Origin: CAYZMS01 sp964479625
Lineage (GTDB): Bacteria; Bacteroidota; Bacteroidia; Chitinophagales; Saprospiraceae
Length of the DNA: 64,000 nucleotides
NCBI GenBank assembly: GCA_964479625.1
Contig: CAYZMS010000021.1
Location: 1-64,000 of the forward strand
Direction of reading: 5' to 3'
This document shows positions 44,482 through 53,594 of the stretch, piece by piece (positions within the stretch are counted from its first letter, which is position 1; each line of letters opens with the position of its first letter). The notes beneath the pieces were generated by a model. It ran no database searches. It worked only from the letters and a program-made list of their open reading frames with translations, and was not told where the DNA came from. Both the position numbers and the translations under genes were made by a program.

Positions 44482-45189
44482 TTATTGCTTTTTAGGCGAA
44501 TTTCTGGCGAGTACTTCATCGATCAAACCATAATCGAGGGCCTCTTTGGCGGTCATCCAGTAGTCGCGGTCACAGTCTTCCTTGATCTTGTCATAGTCCT
44601 GACCGGTGTGTGTGGCCAAAATGTCGTACAGGGCTTTTTGTTCTTCCTTTATCAGGTTATAGTAGATCTCCATGTCAGTTACTTGTCCCTGCATACCTCC
44701 CAGAGGCTGATGGATCATTACCCGGCTGTGGAATAGGCCGGTGCGCTTGCCTTTGGTGCCAGCAGTAAGCAGTACGGCACCCATAGAGGCGGCCATGCCC
44801 GTGCAGATGGTACCTACATCAGGAGAAATGTACTGCATGGTGTCGTAAATACCGAGGCCTGCCATCACTGAACCGCCGGGGCTGTTGATAAACATTTGTA
44901 CGTCGCGCTTGGGGTCCGTAGATTCCAGGAACAAAAGCTGAGCCTGGATAACATTCGCCACGTAATCATCTACGGGGACTCCCATAAAAATGATGCGGTC
45001 CATCATTAGACGAGAGAAAACATCCAGAGCGGCCACATTCATCTGACGTTCTTCGATCACATTCGGGGTAAAGCCCTGAATGTTGGGAACGGCAACTGAA
45101 CCCACATTTTGGGCGTACTTTTCGAGGTGCATGCTACTCATACCCAAATGGCGGGTAGCATATTTCATGAATTCATCCTTGTGAAACAT
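44482..45189 (-). CDS. clpP: ATP-dependent Clp protease proteolytic subunit
   Basis: A 235-residue ClpP serine peptidase. The catalytic Ser is in TGMAASMGAVLL, His in RVMIHQPLGG, with Asp further on. The N-terminal extension MFHKDEFMKYATRHLGMSS before the VIEERQMNVAALDVFSRL core is usual in Bacteroidota and supports ATG 45189. It sits between tig and clpX, the common tig-clpP-clpX order. Confidence 0.95.
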   Translation of the reverse strand: MFHKDEFMKYATRHLGMSSMHLEKYAQNVGSVAVPNIQGFTPNVIEERQMNVAALDVFSRLMMDRIIFMGVPVDDYVANVIQAQLLFLESTDPKRDVQMFINSPGGSVMAGLGIYDTMQYISPDVGTICTGMAASMGAVLLTAGTKGKRTGLFHSRVMIHQPLGGMQGQVTDMEIYYNLIKEEQKALYDILATHTGQDYDKIKEDCDRDYWMTAKEALDYGLIDEVLARNSPKKQ

Positions 45190-45382
45190 ATGGTCTGTTT
45201 TTCGGATAATGGATAAAGCAGTAGAACAGCCGCGAGCCGGAAAGGATTTTGCTTATCCTTGGGAAAGTGTAAAATTGAACATTCCGGCTTACAAACATTC
45301 CACTACATGGCAAAATACGCTAAAAGAACAATTTCTCCCCGTCCGGGTTGAATCGGATTTTATTTAGCATGGATCTTATGCA

Positions 45383-46789
45383 CTATTCCTCTTCTGCATC
45401 CTCTATTTCTGCTGCACCTCCATTTTGTTTCCGGATCGCCTCCAGTTTTTCGGTGAGGGCTTCAATAGTGATGGTTTGTTCATTGAGTTGGACGGTTTCC
45501 CGAAGTACATCAGCTAACTTGTCAGACAGTATCTCGGATTCCACCTTTTGGACCTGATCGGAGTCGCTGGCCAGGCGTTCAGCCATATTTGTGATGAAGT
45601 TTTCGTCGAACTGGGGGTTGTTCCCCATATAAGAACGTACCTGGCCTTTGAAGCGCTCCAAGACTTCTTCCTGCGTAACCGCCAGGTCGTTTTGTTTAGC
45701 TATTTTTTCGCGGATGATGGTCCACTGCAGGTTTTCTGCAAAATTTTGATAGGAGGCCTCAACGGATTCCTCCGTGGTTTCTTCGTTGGAAGCGACCAGC
45801 CAGCGCTTTAGGAAGGCATCGGGTAATTCCAGGGGGTTTTGCTCCAGGAGGTGTTCCTGTATTTCCCGGAAAAGCAGGGCCTGGGCCTGTGGCAGGTGGT
45901 AATCTTTTATGTAAGAGCGAATCTTCTCCCGGGCTTCCGCTTCCGTGGAAACTTCGCCCTCGCCGAACGTTTGGTTGAAGAAGGCTTCGTTGAGCTCGGC
46001 AGGCACAATGTGGCTTGCCGACTGGATAGTCAATTCGAATTCCGGGTTGATCTCTCGCTCATCGTCTTCTTCCAATCCAAGATAATATTTGCGTACGTAG
46101 CTATCGTTTTCCTTTTCCAGCTCGAAAATGTTCATTTTCAGACGGTCACCCACTGATTTTTCGAGTAGGGCCTTACGGGCTTCCTCCTTGATGTTCGAAA
46201 GGAGAAGGCTGAATTCTTTTTCCAGGCCATCTTTTTTTGGTTTACCGTCCTCCAGTTCCCGTGCATTTACTTTAACAAGGTCATTTTCCTGCAGGCTGCT
46301 GGTTGTTTCCTCGCGCTCTCCATGGCGTAGGCGTAAGTTGTCTAGTTCTTCTTCGATCATGCTTTGGGGTACTTCGACTTTGAAATAGTCGAATACCCTG
46401 CCATCATCCAGGCCTTTCAGTTCGAATTCTGGGGCAAGGCCGAGGTCGAAGGTAACGGAGTAGGTCTGCAGGTGTTTGGGGTCGAACTCGACCAGTTCCT
46501 GATCTTCAGCCAGCAGGGGATGTCCGAGCGTATTCAATTTTTCGTCTACGATATGCTGAAAAAGAGCATTTTGAATTTCCCGGTTCACTACTTCTGAAAG
46601 TACCGCTTTGCCATACATTTTTCGAATTACGCTCATGGGCGTTTTCCCTTTTCTAAAGCCTTTCAGGTGGCCATGCTCCTGGTATTTAGCCAGTTCCTTT
46701 TGATAGGTGGTCTGGTAATCCTCCGGCTTAATGGTTACCGTCAGGCGGGCGTTGAGGGCGTCAGAATGATCGCTGGTTACGTTTGGCAT
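45383..46789 (-). CDS. tig: Trigger factor
   Basis: A 468-residue ribosome-associated chaperone. The N-terminal ribosome-binding domain shows LKGFRKGKTPMSVIRKMYG with the expected GFRKGK signature. The middle PPIase-like region (about 160-245) is weak, as often in Bacteroidota, and the C-terminal helical arms follow. An extra upstream frame to 46846 is ignored because ATG 46789 (MPNVTSDHSD) matches the usual start. The C-terminus is a short acidic tail. It is first in the leftward tig-clpP-clpX-truA series. Confidence 0.93.
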   Translation of the reverse strand: MPNVTSDHSDALNARLTVTIKPEDYQTTYQKELAKYQEHGHLKGFRKGKTPMSVIRKMYGKAVLSEVVNREIQNALFQHIVDEKLNTLGHPLLAEDQELVEFDPKHLQTYSVTFDLGLAPEFELKGLDDGRVFDYFKVEVPQSMIEEELDNLRLRHGEREETTSSLQENDLVKVNARELEDGKPKKDGLEKEFSLLLSNIKEEARKALLEKSVGDRLKMNIFELEKENDSYVRKYYLGLEEDDEREINPEFELTIQSASHIVPAELNEAFFNQTFGEGEVSTEAEAREKIRSYIKDYHLPQAQALLFREIQEHLLEQNPLELPDAFLKRWLVASNEETTEESVEASYQNFAENLQWTIIREKIAKQNDLAVTQEEVLERFKGQVRSYMGNNPQFDENFITNMAERLASDSDQVQKVESEILSDKLADVLRETVQLNEQTITIEALTEKLEAIRKQNGGAAEIEDAEEE

Positions 46790-46865
46790 TATAGCAATGA
46801 ATTTAAAGACAAATGGCCCTTGTTGCATGTACGCGACAAGAACCATTTCATGTTGTGATCAGTTG

Positions 46866-46947
46866 TGCGGGTGGAGGGACTCGAACCCCCACGCCTCGCG
46901 GCACTAGATCCTAAATCTAGCGCGTCTACCAATTTCGCCACACCCGC
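46866..46947 (-). tRNA. tRNA-Leu (anticodon UAG)
   Basis: An 82-nt tRNA with acceptor stem GCGGGTG/CACCCGC, D-arm GCGAAATTGGTAGACGC, anticodon stem CTAGA/TCTAG with loop TTTAGGA (anticodon TAG), a long variable arm typical of leucine tRNAs, and the T-arm GTGGGGGTTCGAGTCCCTC-type stem with TTCGA. CCA is not encoded. It lies just upstream of tig on the same strand. Confidence 0.95.
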
Positions 46948-47226
46948 ATTGTGAGCTTTTAGTCAGTACTTTAGCCCTTTTGGCGCCGGATTTTCAAATT
47001 CCACAGTTAGTTGGGGAACGCCCGGCCCGAAAAAAGCGTTGCAAATATAGGCGGTTTTTTCGAAAAAAAAGCGAATTATTCGAATCAAATTGTATTTTAG
47101 AAAACCGGATAAAGCCGGTAAGTAAATTACTCAAGGTACTTTTCTGGAATAAAAAAACACGAAATCTTGGAGCCGCCAGTGTACTTTGAGACGTTCTATA
47201 TAAATAATCAAGAGGAAAATCACTCA

Positions 47227-49458
47227 ATGCCAGACACACTGACGGTCATACAAGAAGAAGAAAAGCAGCTGATCCAGAATGCATACCGGCAATTGCTGCG
47301 CACCATTAAGTCCGAAATGGATGATACGGACAAGCGCAATATCCGGAAAGCCTACGAGCTGGCTTTAAAGGCCCACAGCCTTCAACGGCGCAAATCGGGC
47401 GAACCCTATATCCTGCATCCTATTGCGGTTGCCCGGATTTGCACTGAGGAGATCGGTCTTGGCCCTACTGCTATTGTTGCAGCACTTCTCCACGATGTGG
47501 TGGAAGATACGGAGGTGACCTTGGAGGAACTCAAAGAAGCGTTTGGTGACCGCATTGCCAAAATCGTAGACGGTTTGACCAAACTGGACAATTCCTATAA
47601 TGCGGAAAGCCCTCAGGCCGAAAACTTCCGCAAGGTACTTTCTACTCTGGTGGACGATGTACGGGTAGTGCTAATTAAGATGGCAGACCGCCTCCACAAC
47701 ATGCGGACGCTCGGCGCCATGCCGCGCCACAAGCAACTTAAAATAGCAGCGGAAACCAGTTTTATTTATGCTCCTCTGGCCCATCGTCTGGGTTTGTATA
47801 ACTTTAAGAAAGAGTTTCTTGACCTCTGTATGAAGATCACCGATCCGGTAATCTATCGGGAAATAGCAAAGAAACTACAAGAGACTCGTTCTGCCAGAGA
47901 AGCCTACATCCACCGGTTCATCGAACCCTTAAGCGAGCGGTTGGACCAGCTAAATGTTCCCTATCAGATTTTTGGTCGTCCAAAATCAATACATTCGATC
48001 TGGAATAAGATCCAAACCAAGGGAGTCCCCTTCGAGCAGATCTATGATTTGTTTGCCGTCCGCATTATTCTGGATGTGCCGGTAGAGCAGGAAAAACTGA
48101 GTTGTTGGTCAGTCTATTCGATCGTAACGGATGTTTTTACCCCTCTGCCCGAACGCCTGAAGGACTGGGTGACCATGCCAAAATCGAATGGTTATCGAAG
48201 CCTACACACCACCGTCATCGGGCCTGATGGAAAGTATGTAGAAGTTCAGATCCGTACGACCCGAATGGACGAGATCGCCGAACGCGGTTTCGCTGCCCAT
48301 TGGAAATACAAAGGTAATAACTCCCAACCGGATGTATACGAACGCTGGTTGGATAGTGTACGGGAGATGCTGGAAGACCCCAACAGTGATGCTGTTGAAT
48401 TTTTGGGAGACTTCAGAAATAACTCCCTCTTTACCGAAGAGGTCTTTGCGGTCACCCCTAAAGGAGAATTGAAAATGCTTCCCAAAGGGGCTACCGCTCT
48501 TGATTTTGCTTTTCATATTCACACGGATATCGGCTACCATTGTAGCTCGGTCAAGGTCAACAACCGACTGGTACCTTTGGGGTACAAATTACACAATGGT
48601 GATCAGATACAGGTATTCACCAGCAAAACCCAAAAACCTAACGAATCCTGGCTAGACCTGGTCATTACCGGAAAGGCAAAAGCCAAGATCCGCTCCTCCA
48701 TGAAGGAAGAGCGCAAGCGCACAGGGGAACTGGGAAAGGAAGCCCTGGACCGAAAGTTACGCCATCTAAAAGTCGATTTTGATCAGGGCGTGGAAAGGCT
48801 GATCAAGCGTTTCGACTACCTTTCCCAAACCGATCTATTCTACGATATTGCTATAGACCGGCGTTCGATCCAGGAGTTGCTCAAGCCCTTCTTGGTTGAA
48901 AATGGAAACCTGATCGTCAAACCAGAAAAAGATGCCGAAAAGACAGCGGTTTTTGTTCCACCTCCCCGGGCAAGTCGTTTGCAAAAGCAAAAGTTCGAAG
49001 GGCAAGCGGGACTGTTGATCAATGGCGAACCAGGCGATCATTACCATTACTCTTTTGCCAGTTGTTGTAATCCTGTTCAAGGAGACAACATTTTCGCTTA
49101 TCTTACTGCCAACGCCGGTTTAAAGATCCATCGTAGCAATTGCCCCAATGCCACCAACCTCATGGCCAACTACGGCTACCGGGTGATGAAGGCAGAGTGG
49201 GTAAATGCAACCAGCATAGACTTTGTAGCCGAATTGGTCATTATTGGTGTCGATAGTGGCCCTGGTGTGATCCAAAGTCTGATTAATCAAATTTCGAACG
49301 ACCTAGGGTTGAATATTCGCAGCTTTGCTATCGAAGCAAAAGAACGCTATTTCGAGGGCAGAATGCAATTGATGGTGCGCAATACCGATCAATTATATAT
49401 GGCTGTCCATGCTTTGGAAAACCTGAAAAATGTTTCAACTGTTACCAGAATAAGATAG
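47227..49458 (+). CDS. Bifunctional (p)ppGpp synthetase/hydrolase (RelA/SpoT family)
   Basis: A 743-residue long Rel enzyme controlling the stringent response. In order: an HD hydrolase domain with HPIAVARIC and LLHDVVEDTE (the HDxxED pair needed for hydrolysis), the synthetase domain with KDWVTMPKSNGYRSLHTTV, a TGS domain (VFAVTPKGELKMLPKGATALDFAF), a helical/zinc-finger-type region with SCCNPVQGD, and a C-terminal ACT domain. Both catalytic halves look intact, so it should be bifunctional. The ATG at 47227 follows a 60-bp in-frame extension with a TTG start that I reject. A hairpin terminator follows the stop. Confidence 0.95.
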   Translation: MPDTLTVIQEEEKQLIQNAYRQLLRTIKSEMDDTDKRNIRKAYELALKAHSLQRRKSGEPYILHPIAVARICTEEIGLGPTAIVAALLHDVVEDTEVTLEELKEAFGDRIAKIVDGLTKLDNSYNAESPQAENFRKVLSTLVDDVRVVLIKMADRLHNMRTLGAMPRHKQLKIAAETSFIYAPLAHRLGLYNFKKEFLDLCMKITDPVIYREIAKKLQETRSAREAYIHRFIEPLSERLDQLNVPYQIFGRPKSIHSIWNKIQTKGVPFEQIYDLFAVRIILDVPVEQEKLSCWSVYSIVTDVFTPLPERLKDWVTMPKSNGYRSLHTTVIGPDGKYVEVQIRTTRMDEIAERGFAAHWKYKGNNSQPDVYERWLDSVREMLEDPNSDAVEFLGDFRNNSLFTEEVFAVTPKGELKMLPKGATALDFAFHIHTDIGYHCSSVKVNNRLVPLGYKLHNGDQIQVFTSKTQKPNESWLDLVITGKAKAKIRSSMKEERKRTGELGKEALDRKLRHLKVDFDQGVERLIKRFDYLSQTDLFYDIAIDRRSIQELLKPFLVENGNLIVKPEKDAEKTAVFVPPPRASRLQKQKFEGQAGLLINGEPGDHYHYSFASCCNPVQGDNIFAYLTANAGLKIHRSNCPNATNLMANYGYRVMKAEWVNATSIDFVAELVIIGVDSGPGVIQSLINQISNDLGLNIRSFAIEAKERYFEGRMQLMVRNTDQLYMAVHALENLKNVSTVTRIR

Positions 49459-49493
49459 AGACCTGTTGATATATGCTCAATTAATGCTGCAAC

Positions 49494-49528
49494 TCAAAGC
49501 CTGAGAGGGGCTTTGAATTATTCTCTCT
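49494..49528 (+). terminator. Probable terminator after the RelA/SpoT gene
   Basis: An 8-bp perfect stem (TCAAAGCC / GGCTTTGA) with a 7-nt loop, followed by the T-rich ATTATTCTCTCT. It lies 36 bp after the stop and just before the fur start. Confidence 0.55.
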
Positions 49529-49545
49529 ATCGGTAAATCTTCAAT

Positions 49546-50055
49546 ATGTCGGAAAGAAATTACGAAGAGGTGATCAAGGAGGTAAAGAATATTTTTTCCT
49601 CCCACCTGGAGAAAAATAAGCTACGGAAAACCCCGGAACGGTATGCCATTCTGGAGGAAATCTACAAGCGCAATGACCACTTCGATGCGGAGGCGCTGTA
49701 CATTCATATGAAAACCCAAAACTACCGGGTTAGCCGGGCGACGGTTTATAACACGCTCGAATTGCTGGTCACCTGTGACCTGGTCAAACGCCACCAGTTT
49801 GGTAAAAATCTGGCTCAGTATGAAAAATCTTATAGCTTCAAACAACACGATCATCTGATCTGTGTCGATTGTGGGAAGGTGTCGGAATTTTGTGACCCTC
49901 GCATACAGCAGATCAAGGATATGATGGGAGAACTATTGCATTTCAAGATCACTCACCATTCACTGAACTTGTATGGCCAGTGTGATGGCGCCTGTGAAAA
50001 AACCCAGGATAAGCCAGATAAAAATGCAAAAGCTGACCCTGCCCCAACCCGATAG
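49546..50055 (+). CDS. Fur-family metal-responsive regulator
   Basis: A 169-residue Fur-type repressor. The N-terminal winged helix (LRKTPERYAILEEIYKR, then YRVSRATVYNTLELLV) is followed by the metal-binding dimer domain with KQHDHLICVDCGKVSEFCD and a His-rich second site near KITHHSLNLYGQCDGAC. The CVDCGK pair plus the late Cys pair may hold structural zinc. Fur, Zur and PerR types are not separated by this alone. The last ~15 residues are a charged tail. Confidence 0.9.
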   Translation: MSERNYEEVIKEVKNIFSSHLEKNKLRKTPERYAILEEIYKRNDHFDAEALYIHMKTQNYRVSRATVYNTLELLVTCDLVKRHQFGKNLAQYEKSYSFKQHDHLICVDCGKVSEFCDPRIQQIKDMMGELLHFKITHHSLNLYGQCDGACEKTQDKPDKNAKADPAPTR

Positions 50056-50117
50056 AATTACTACCTTGTGCCTTGTTTAACCGGAACCAGCAAGTGGTTC
50101 CTTAACCCTAAAGTGCT

Positions 50118-51386
50118 ATGGCGGTTGACGTAATTCTCGGACTGCAGTGGGGAGATGAAGGAAAAGGAAAGATTGTTGATTATCTAGCGACCCAATACGA
50201 TATTGTAGCTCGTTTTCAGGGTGGTCCCAACGCAGGACATACCTTGAAATTCGATGAAAAAAAATACGTCCTGCACACTATTCCTTCCGGTATTTTTCGA
50301 CCGGAACTGATCAACCTTATCGGTAATGGCGTGGTATTGGATCCCATCACCATGCAAAAAGAGCTGGAAAACCTGGATGAAGCAGGTGTAGGCTATAAGG
50401 ACCGGTTGTTGGTTGCCAACAAAGCCCATCTCATTCTTCCAACCCATCGGTATTTAGACGCCGCTTCAGAAAATGCGAAAGGCAAGGAAAAGATCGGTTC
50501 TACCCTACGTGGAATTGGCCCCACTTATATGGATAAGACCGGCCGTAACGGCCTGCGGGTTGGAGACATCGTTCGACCGGATTTCGAACAACGGTATGAG
50601 GCTCTTAAAAAGAAGCACATGGAGTTGCTGCAGATCTATCCTCCCGTGGAATTCGACCTGGCTGGAGAAGAACAAAGGTGGTTTGCCAGCATTGAAATCT
50701 TGCGAAAGCTCCAGTTGGTCAAAGGCGAGTATTTTATCAATGAAGCCTTAAAAGCGGGTAAAAAAATCCTGGCTGAAGGCGCCCAGGGTTCAATGCTCGA
50801 TATCGAATATGGGACTTATCCCTTTGTTACTTCCTCCAATACCATTACAGCGGGTGTTTGCACGGGGCTGGGAGTTGCGCCCCAGCAAATTGGAGAGGTG
50901 ATCGGTATTTCCAAAGCTTATTGTACAAGGGTAGGCTCCGGGCCTTTCCCGACAGAACTATTCGACGAAACGGGCGAAAAGTTACAACGGGAAGGCGGGG
51001 AATTTGGTGCTACTACTGGGCGGCCACGCCGTTGTGGTTGGATCGATCTTCCCCAGCTACGCTACACCATTATGCTGAATGGGGTTACCCAACTGGTGAT
51101 CACGAAGCTGGACGTACTGAATAATTTTGATGCTGTCGAAGCCGCTTTTTCTTACAAGGTCAATGGCCAGCCCACCAAACAGCTTCCTTACGACCTGTGT
51201 GAGGAGCAAATTGAGCCGGTATACATGGCCTTTCCTGGCTGGAACCAATCCCTGGACGAGTGTAGCAGGTATGATGACCTGCCTGCTGCAGCCATACAAT
51301 ACCTGGCTGCCTTGGAAAGAGAACTGGATACTCCTATTACTATGGTATCTACCGGCCCGGAGCGGAAGAAGTTATTATTGCGCTAA
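50118..51386 (+). CDS. purA: Adenylosuccinate synthetase
   Basis: A 422-residue PurA, catalysing the GTP-dependent step from IMP and aspartate towards AMP. The start VILGLQWGDEGKGKIVDYLA contains the GDEGKGK P-loop, GGPNAGHT follows, and GTYPFVTSSNT and TTGRPRRCGWIDL confirm the family. Length is normal. It follows fur by 62 bp and is convergent with a methyltransferase gene. Confidence 0.96.
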   Translation: MAVDVILGLQWGDEGKGKIVDYLATQYDIVARFQGGPNAGHTLKFDEKKYVLHTIPSGIFRPELINLIGNGVVLDPITMQKELENLDEAGVGYKDRLLVANKAHLILPTHRYLDAASENAKGKEKIGSTLRGIGPTYMDKTGRNGLRVGDIVRPDFEQRYEALKKKHMELLQIYPPVEFDLAGEEQRWFASIEILRKLQLVKGEYFINEALKAGKKILAEGAQGSMLDIEYGTYPFVTSSNTITAGVCTGLGVAPQQIGEVIGISKAYCTRVGSGPFPTELFDETGEKLQREGGEFGATTGRPRRCGWIDLPQLRYTIMLNGVTQLVITKLDVLNNFDAVEAAFSYKVNGQPTKQLPYDLCEEQIEPVYMAFPGWNQSLDECSRYDDLPAAAIQYLAALERELDTPITMVSTGPERKKLLLR

Positions 51387-51415
51387 AAGAGCAGAAGTCC
51401 TACCGTTGTTTGGAA

Positions 51416-52138
51416 TCAATTCTCCGCAATGATAATGTACTGATAATCCAGTAAGGTGTCATTTGTTCTGACCCTTCGAAACTGGGCGTCCAAAACTTCC
51501 TGTTCGGCTATGTACAAAGGAATACGTAATTCTGAGGGGGGGCCTACCGAGGTGCGTTTTTTCTTGAAATCCACGATGACAATGCGGCCTTCCGGTTTCA
51601 GGTAGTACTTGAGGTTTTTGAGGTAGTTGGTTCGATCCTGAATATACATGTAGGTATTAACGATGAAGATGAGGTCCACTTCGCTGGGGCGGAGGTTGGG
51701 GTCATTCAAATTGCCAAGCCGAACTTCAAGTTTGGGCTGTACCTCGCCCGGGAGGTCGGTCTGCCGGATACTATCCATATAATCTACAAAGGGTTCCAGG
51801 ATATCGATGGCGATCACCTTTTTGGCCTCCTGCACAAGAAGAAAAGAAAAATAACCGCTTGGCCCGGCACCAATATCCGCGACGACTTTGTCGGAAATAT
51901 CTCCCATCACATCCAGTATTAACTGGGGTTGCTGCCAGAGGTAACGATTAGTGTTGGAGTAGTCGGCAGTGAAGCCCTCGAGTTCCAGCGATTTGGCTTT
52001 GCTCCCTTCGTTGGTATCCGGGGGTGTAGCCGTGGCTTGTTCTTCCGCACCTGGGTCAACACCCGGGTCTTCAACGCTATTTTGGCAAGAAGTGAACAAT
52101 AACAATAAGCCTAATAAGGCGGGTATTAGTTTTTGCAT
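51416..52138 (-). CDS. Lipoprotein SAM-dependent methyltransferase
   Basis: A 240-residue protein with a lipoprotein signal (LLLLFTSC lipobox, Cys18), a 30-residue acidic linker, then a class I SAM methyltransferase fold (VVADIGAGPSGYFSFLL motif I, AIDILEPFV motif II, EVDLIFIVNTYMYI motif IV). A methyltransferase exported as a lipoprotein is unusual, because SAM is thought to be cytosolic. Similar lipoprotein methyltransferases are seen in Bacteroidota genomes but their substrate is unknown. It is convergent with purA (29 bp apart). Confidence 0.82.
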   Translation of the reverse strand: MQKLIPALLGLLLLFTSCQNSVEDPGVDPGAEEQATATPPDTNEGSKAKSLELEGFTADYSNTNRYLWQQPQLILDVMGDISDKVVADIGAGPSGYFSFLLVQEAKKVIAIDILEPFVDYMDSIRQTDLPGEVQPKLEVRLGNLNDPNLRPSEVDLIFIVNTYMYIQDRTNYLKNLKYYLKPEGRIVIVDFKKKRTSVGPPSELRIPLYIAEQEVLDAQFRRVRTNDTLLDYQYIIIAEN

Positions 52139-52317
52139 GAGGCGGAGGTTATACGTCTTTTTGAAATTCTATTACTCTAAAGTAAAAAGATAATTGGAGC
52201 AGATGGTTCCCAATATTAAACTTAGAACTGGATTAAACTTAAGGGCATAGCCTTCTGGCAATAAGTTCAAATTAATTACTAATAATTGCCTGGTACCGGT
52301 ACCTTTTGAAAGAAATT

Positions 52318-53571
52318 TCAAACGACTTCTCCCTGACAGGCTCCGAACCCGATCCGAAGGCCCTCGTACAAGCCATATCCGCTAAAATAGACAGTATCCC
52401 CTTCTTCCAGAAAAGTGCGCGTCTGGTTCCCGGGTAGTGATAAAGACTTTTTACCGCCATGAGTAATTTCCAGCAGAGAGCCCTGGGTTCCTTCTTCTGG
52501 CCCACTAATGGTACCAGAAGCGTATAAGTCGCCTATAGAGATCGGGCAGCCATTGCTGGTTTGATGAGCGAGTTGCTGAGCGGCTGACCAATAGAGGAAC
52601 TTACTGTTGGTCCGGCAAATCGTTTGAGCTGAATGACCTTTAGCTTGCAGGCCTACTTCCAATTGTAAGTCGAAATTCGTAGCCCCATTGTGCCGGAGGT
52701 GGGCAAGGGGTGGGGGACTTTGCTCCGGCCCTGGGCAGCGAAGCGGCCTTAGGGCTTCCAGGGTTACCACCCAGGGGCTAATAGTAGAGGCAAAGCTTTT
52801 ACCCAAAAAAGGACCCAACGGCCGATACTCCCATGCCTGAATATCGCGGGCGGACCAATCATTGAACAAGACGAATCCAAAGATGTGATCCTCTGCTTTT
52901 TCTATTGGGATAGCGGTGCCAAGAGGGGTTGTTGCACCTGTTACAAAAGCAATTTCAAGTTCGAAATCAAGCTGGCGGGTAGGACCAAAAACCGGTGTTT
53001 CTGATCCTGCGACTAGGTATTGCCCATTTGGCCTTCGAATGGGAGTGCCGGAAACAACAATGCTTGATGCCCGTCCATGATAGCCGACGGGCAGGTGTTT
53101 CCAGTTGGGAAGCAGGGCATTTTCAGGATCCCGGAATAAGCTGCCCACGTTGCGGGCGTGTTCTTCACTACTGTAAAAATCAGTGTAGTTGGGAATTTCG
53201 AGGGGAAGAAGCATCCTGGCCTTGTCCTGTGGATAAAGTAAAAAATCTGCCAACTCGAAAGCATCCCATTCCTCCCGCTTATCGTCCAGAATATCTTGCA
53301 GGCGTTTCCGAACGGCCCCTGTGACCGACTTGCCCAGACCTATGAAAGCATTGAGATTTGGCAGGGAAAAAACAGTTTGATCGGCAACAAGGTCTTCAAA
53401 AAAACCGTGTTGGGCCAGGACTTCCAGGTCGACAATCTGGTCACCCAGGGCAGAGCAAAGATGCGGTTTTCGGGAAACAGGGCTTTCATAGACCCCGAAG
53501 GGAAGGTTCTGGATAGGGAAATCACTGTCTGGTCCTACGGGGTACCAGGATGAGATTTTCGGCATAGGCAT
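52318..53571 (-). CDS. fahA: Fumarylacetoacetase
   Basis: A 417-residue fumarylacetoacetate hydrolase, the last enzyme of tyrosine degradation, giving fumarate and acetoacetate. Evidence: the N-terminal DSDFPIQNLPFGVYESP segment, DFYSSEEHARNVGSLFRDPENAL, the metal-binding LDFELEIAFV and FVLFNDWSARDIQAWEY, and GTISGPEEGTQGSLLEI near the end. Other tyrosine-pathway genes are not in this window. It stands alone between the lipoprotein methyltransferase and the T9SS protease gene. Confidence 0.93.
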   Translation of the reverse strand: MPMPKISSWYPVGPDSDFPIQNLPFGVYESPVSRKPHLCSALGDQIVDLEVLAQHGFFEDLVADQTVFSLPNLNAFIGLGKSVTGAVRKRLQDILDDKREEWDAFELADFLLYPQDKARMLLPLEIPNYTDFYSSEEHARNVGSLFRDPENALLPNWKHLPVGYHGRASSIVVSGTPIRRPNGQYLVAGSETPVFGPTRQLDFELEIAFVTGATTPLGTAIPIEKAEDHIFGFVLFNDWSARDIQAWEYRPLGPFLGKSFASTISPWVVTLEALRPLRCPGPEQSPPPLAHLRHNGATNFDLQLEVGLQAKGHSAQTICRTNSKFLYWSAAQQLAHQTSNGCPISIGDLYASGTISGPEEGTQGSLLEITHGGKKSLSLPGNQTRTFLEEGDTVYFSGYGLYEGLRIGFGACQGEVV

Positions 53572-53594
53572 ACCTTAGTTTTCTCTACAAAACG

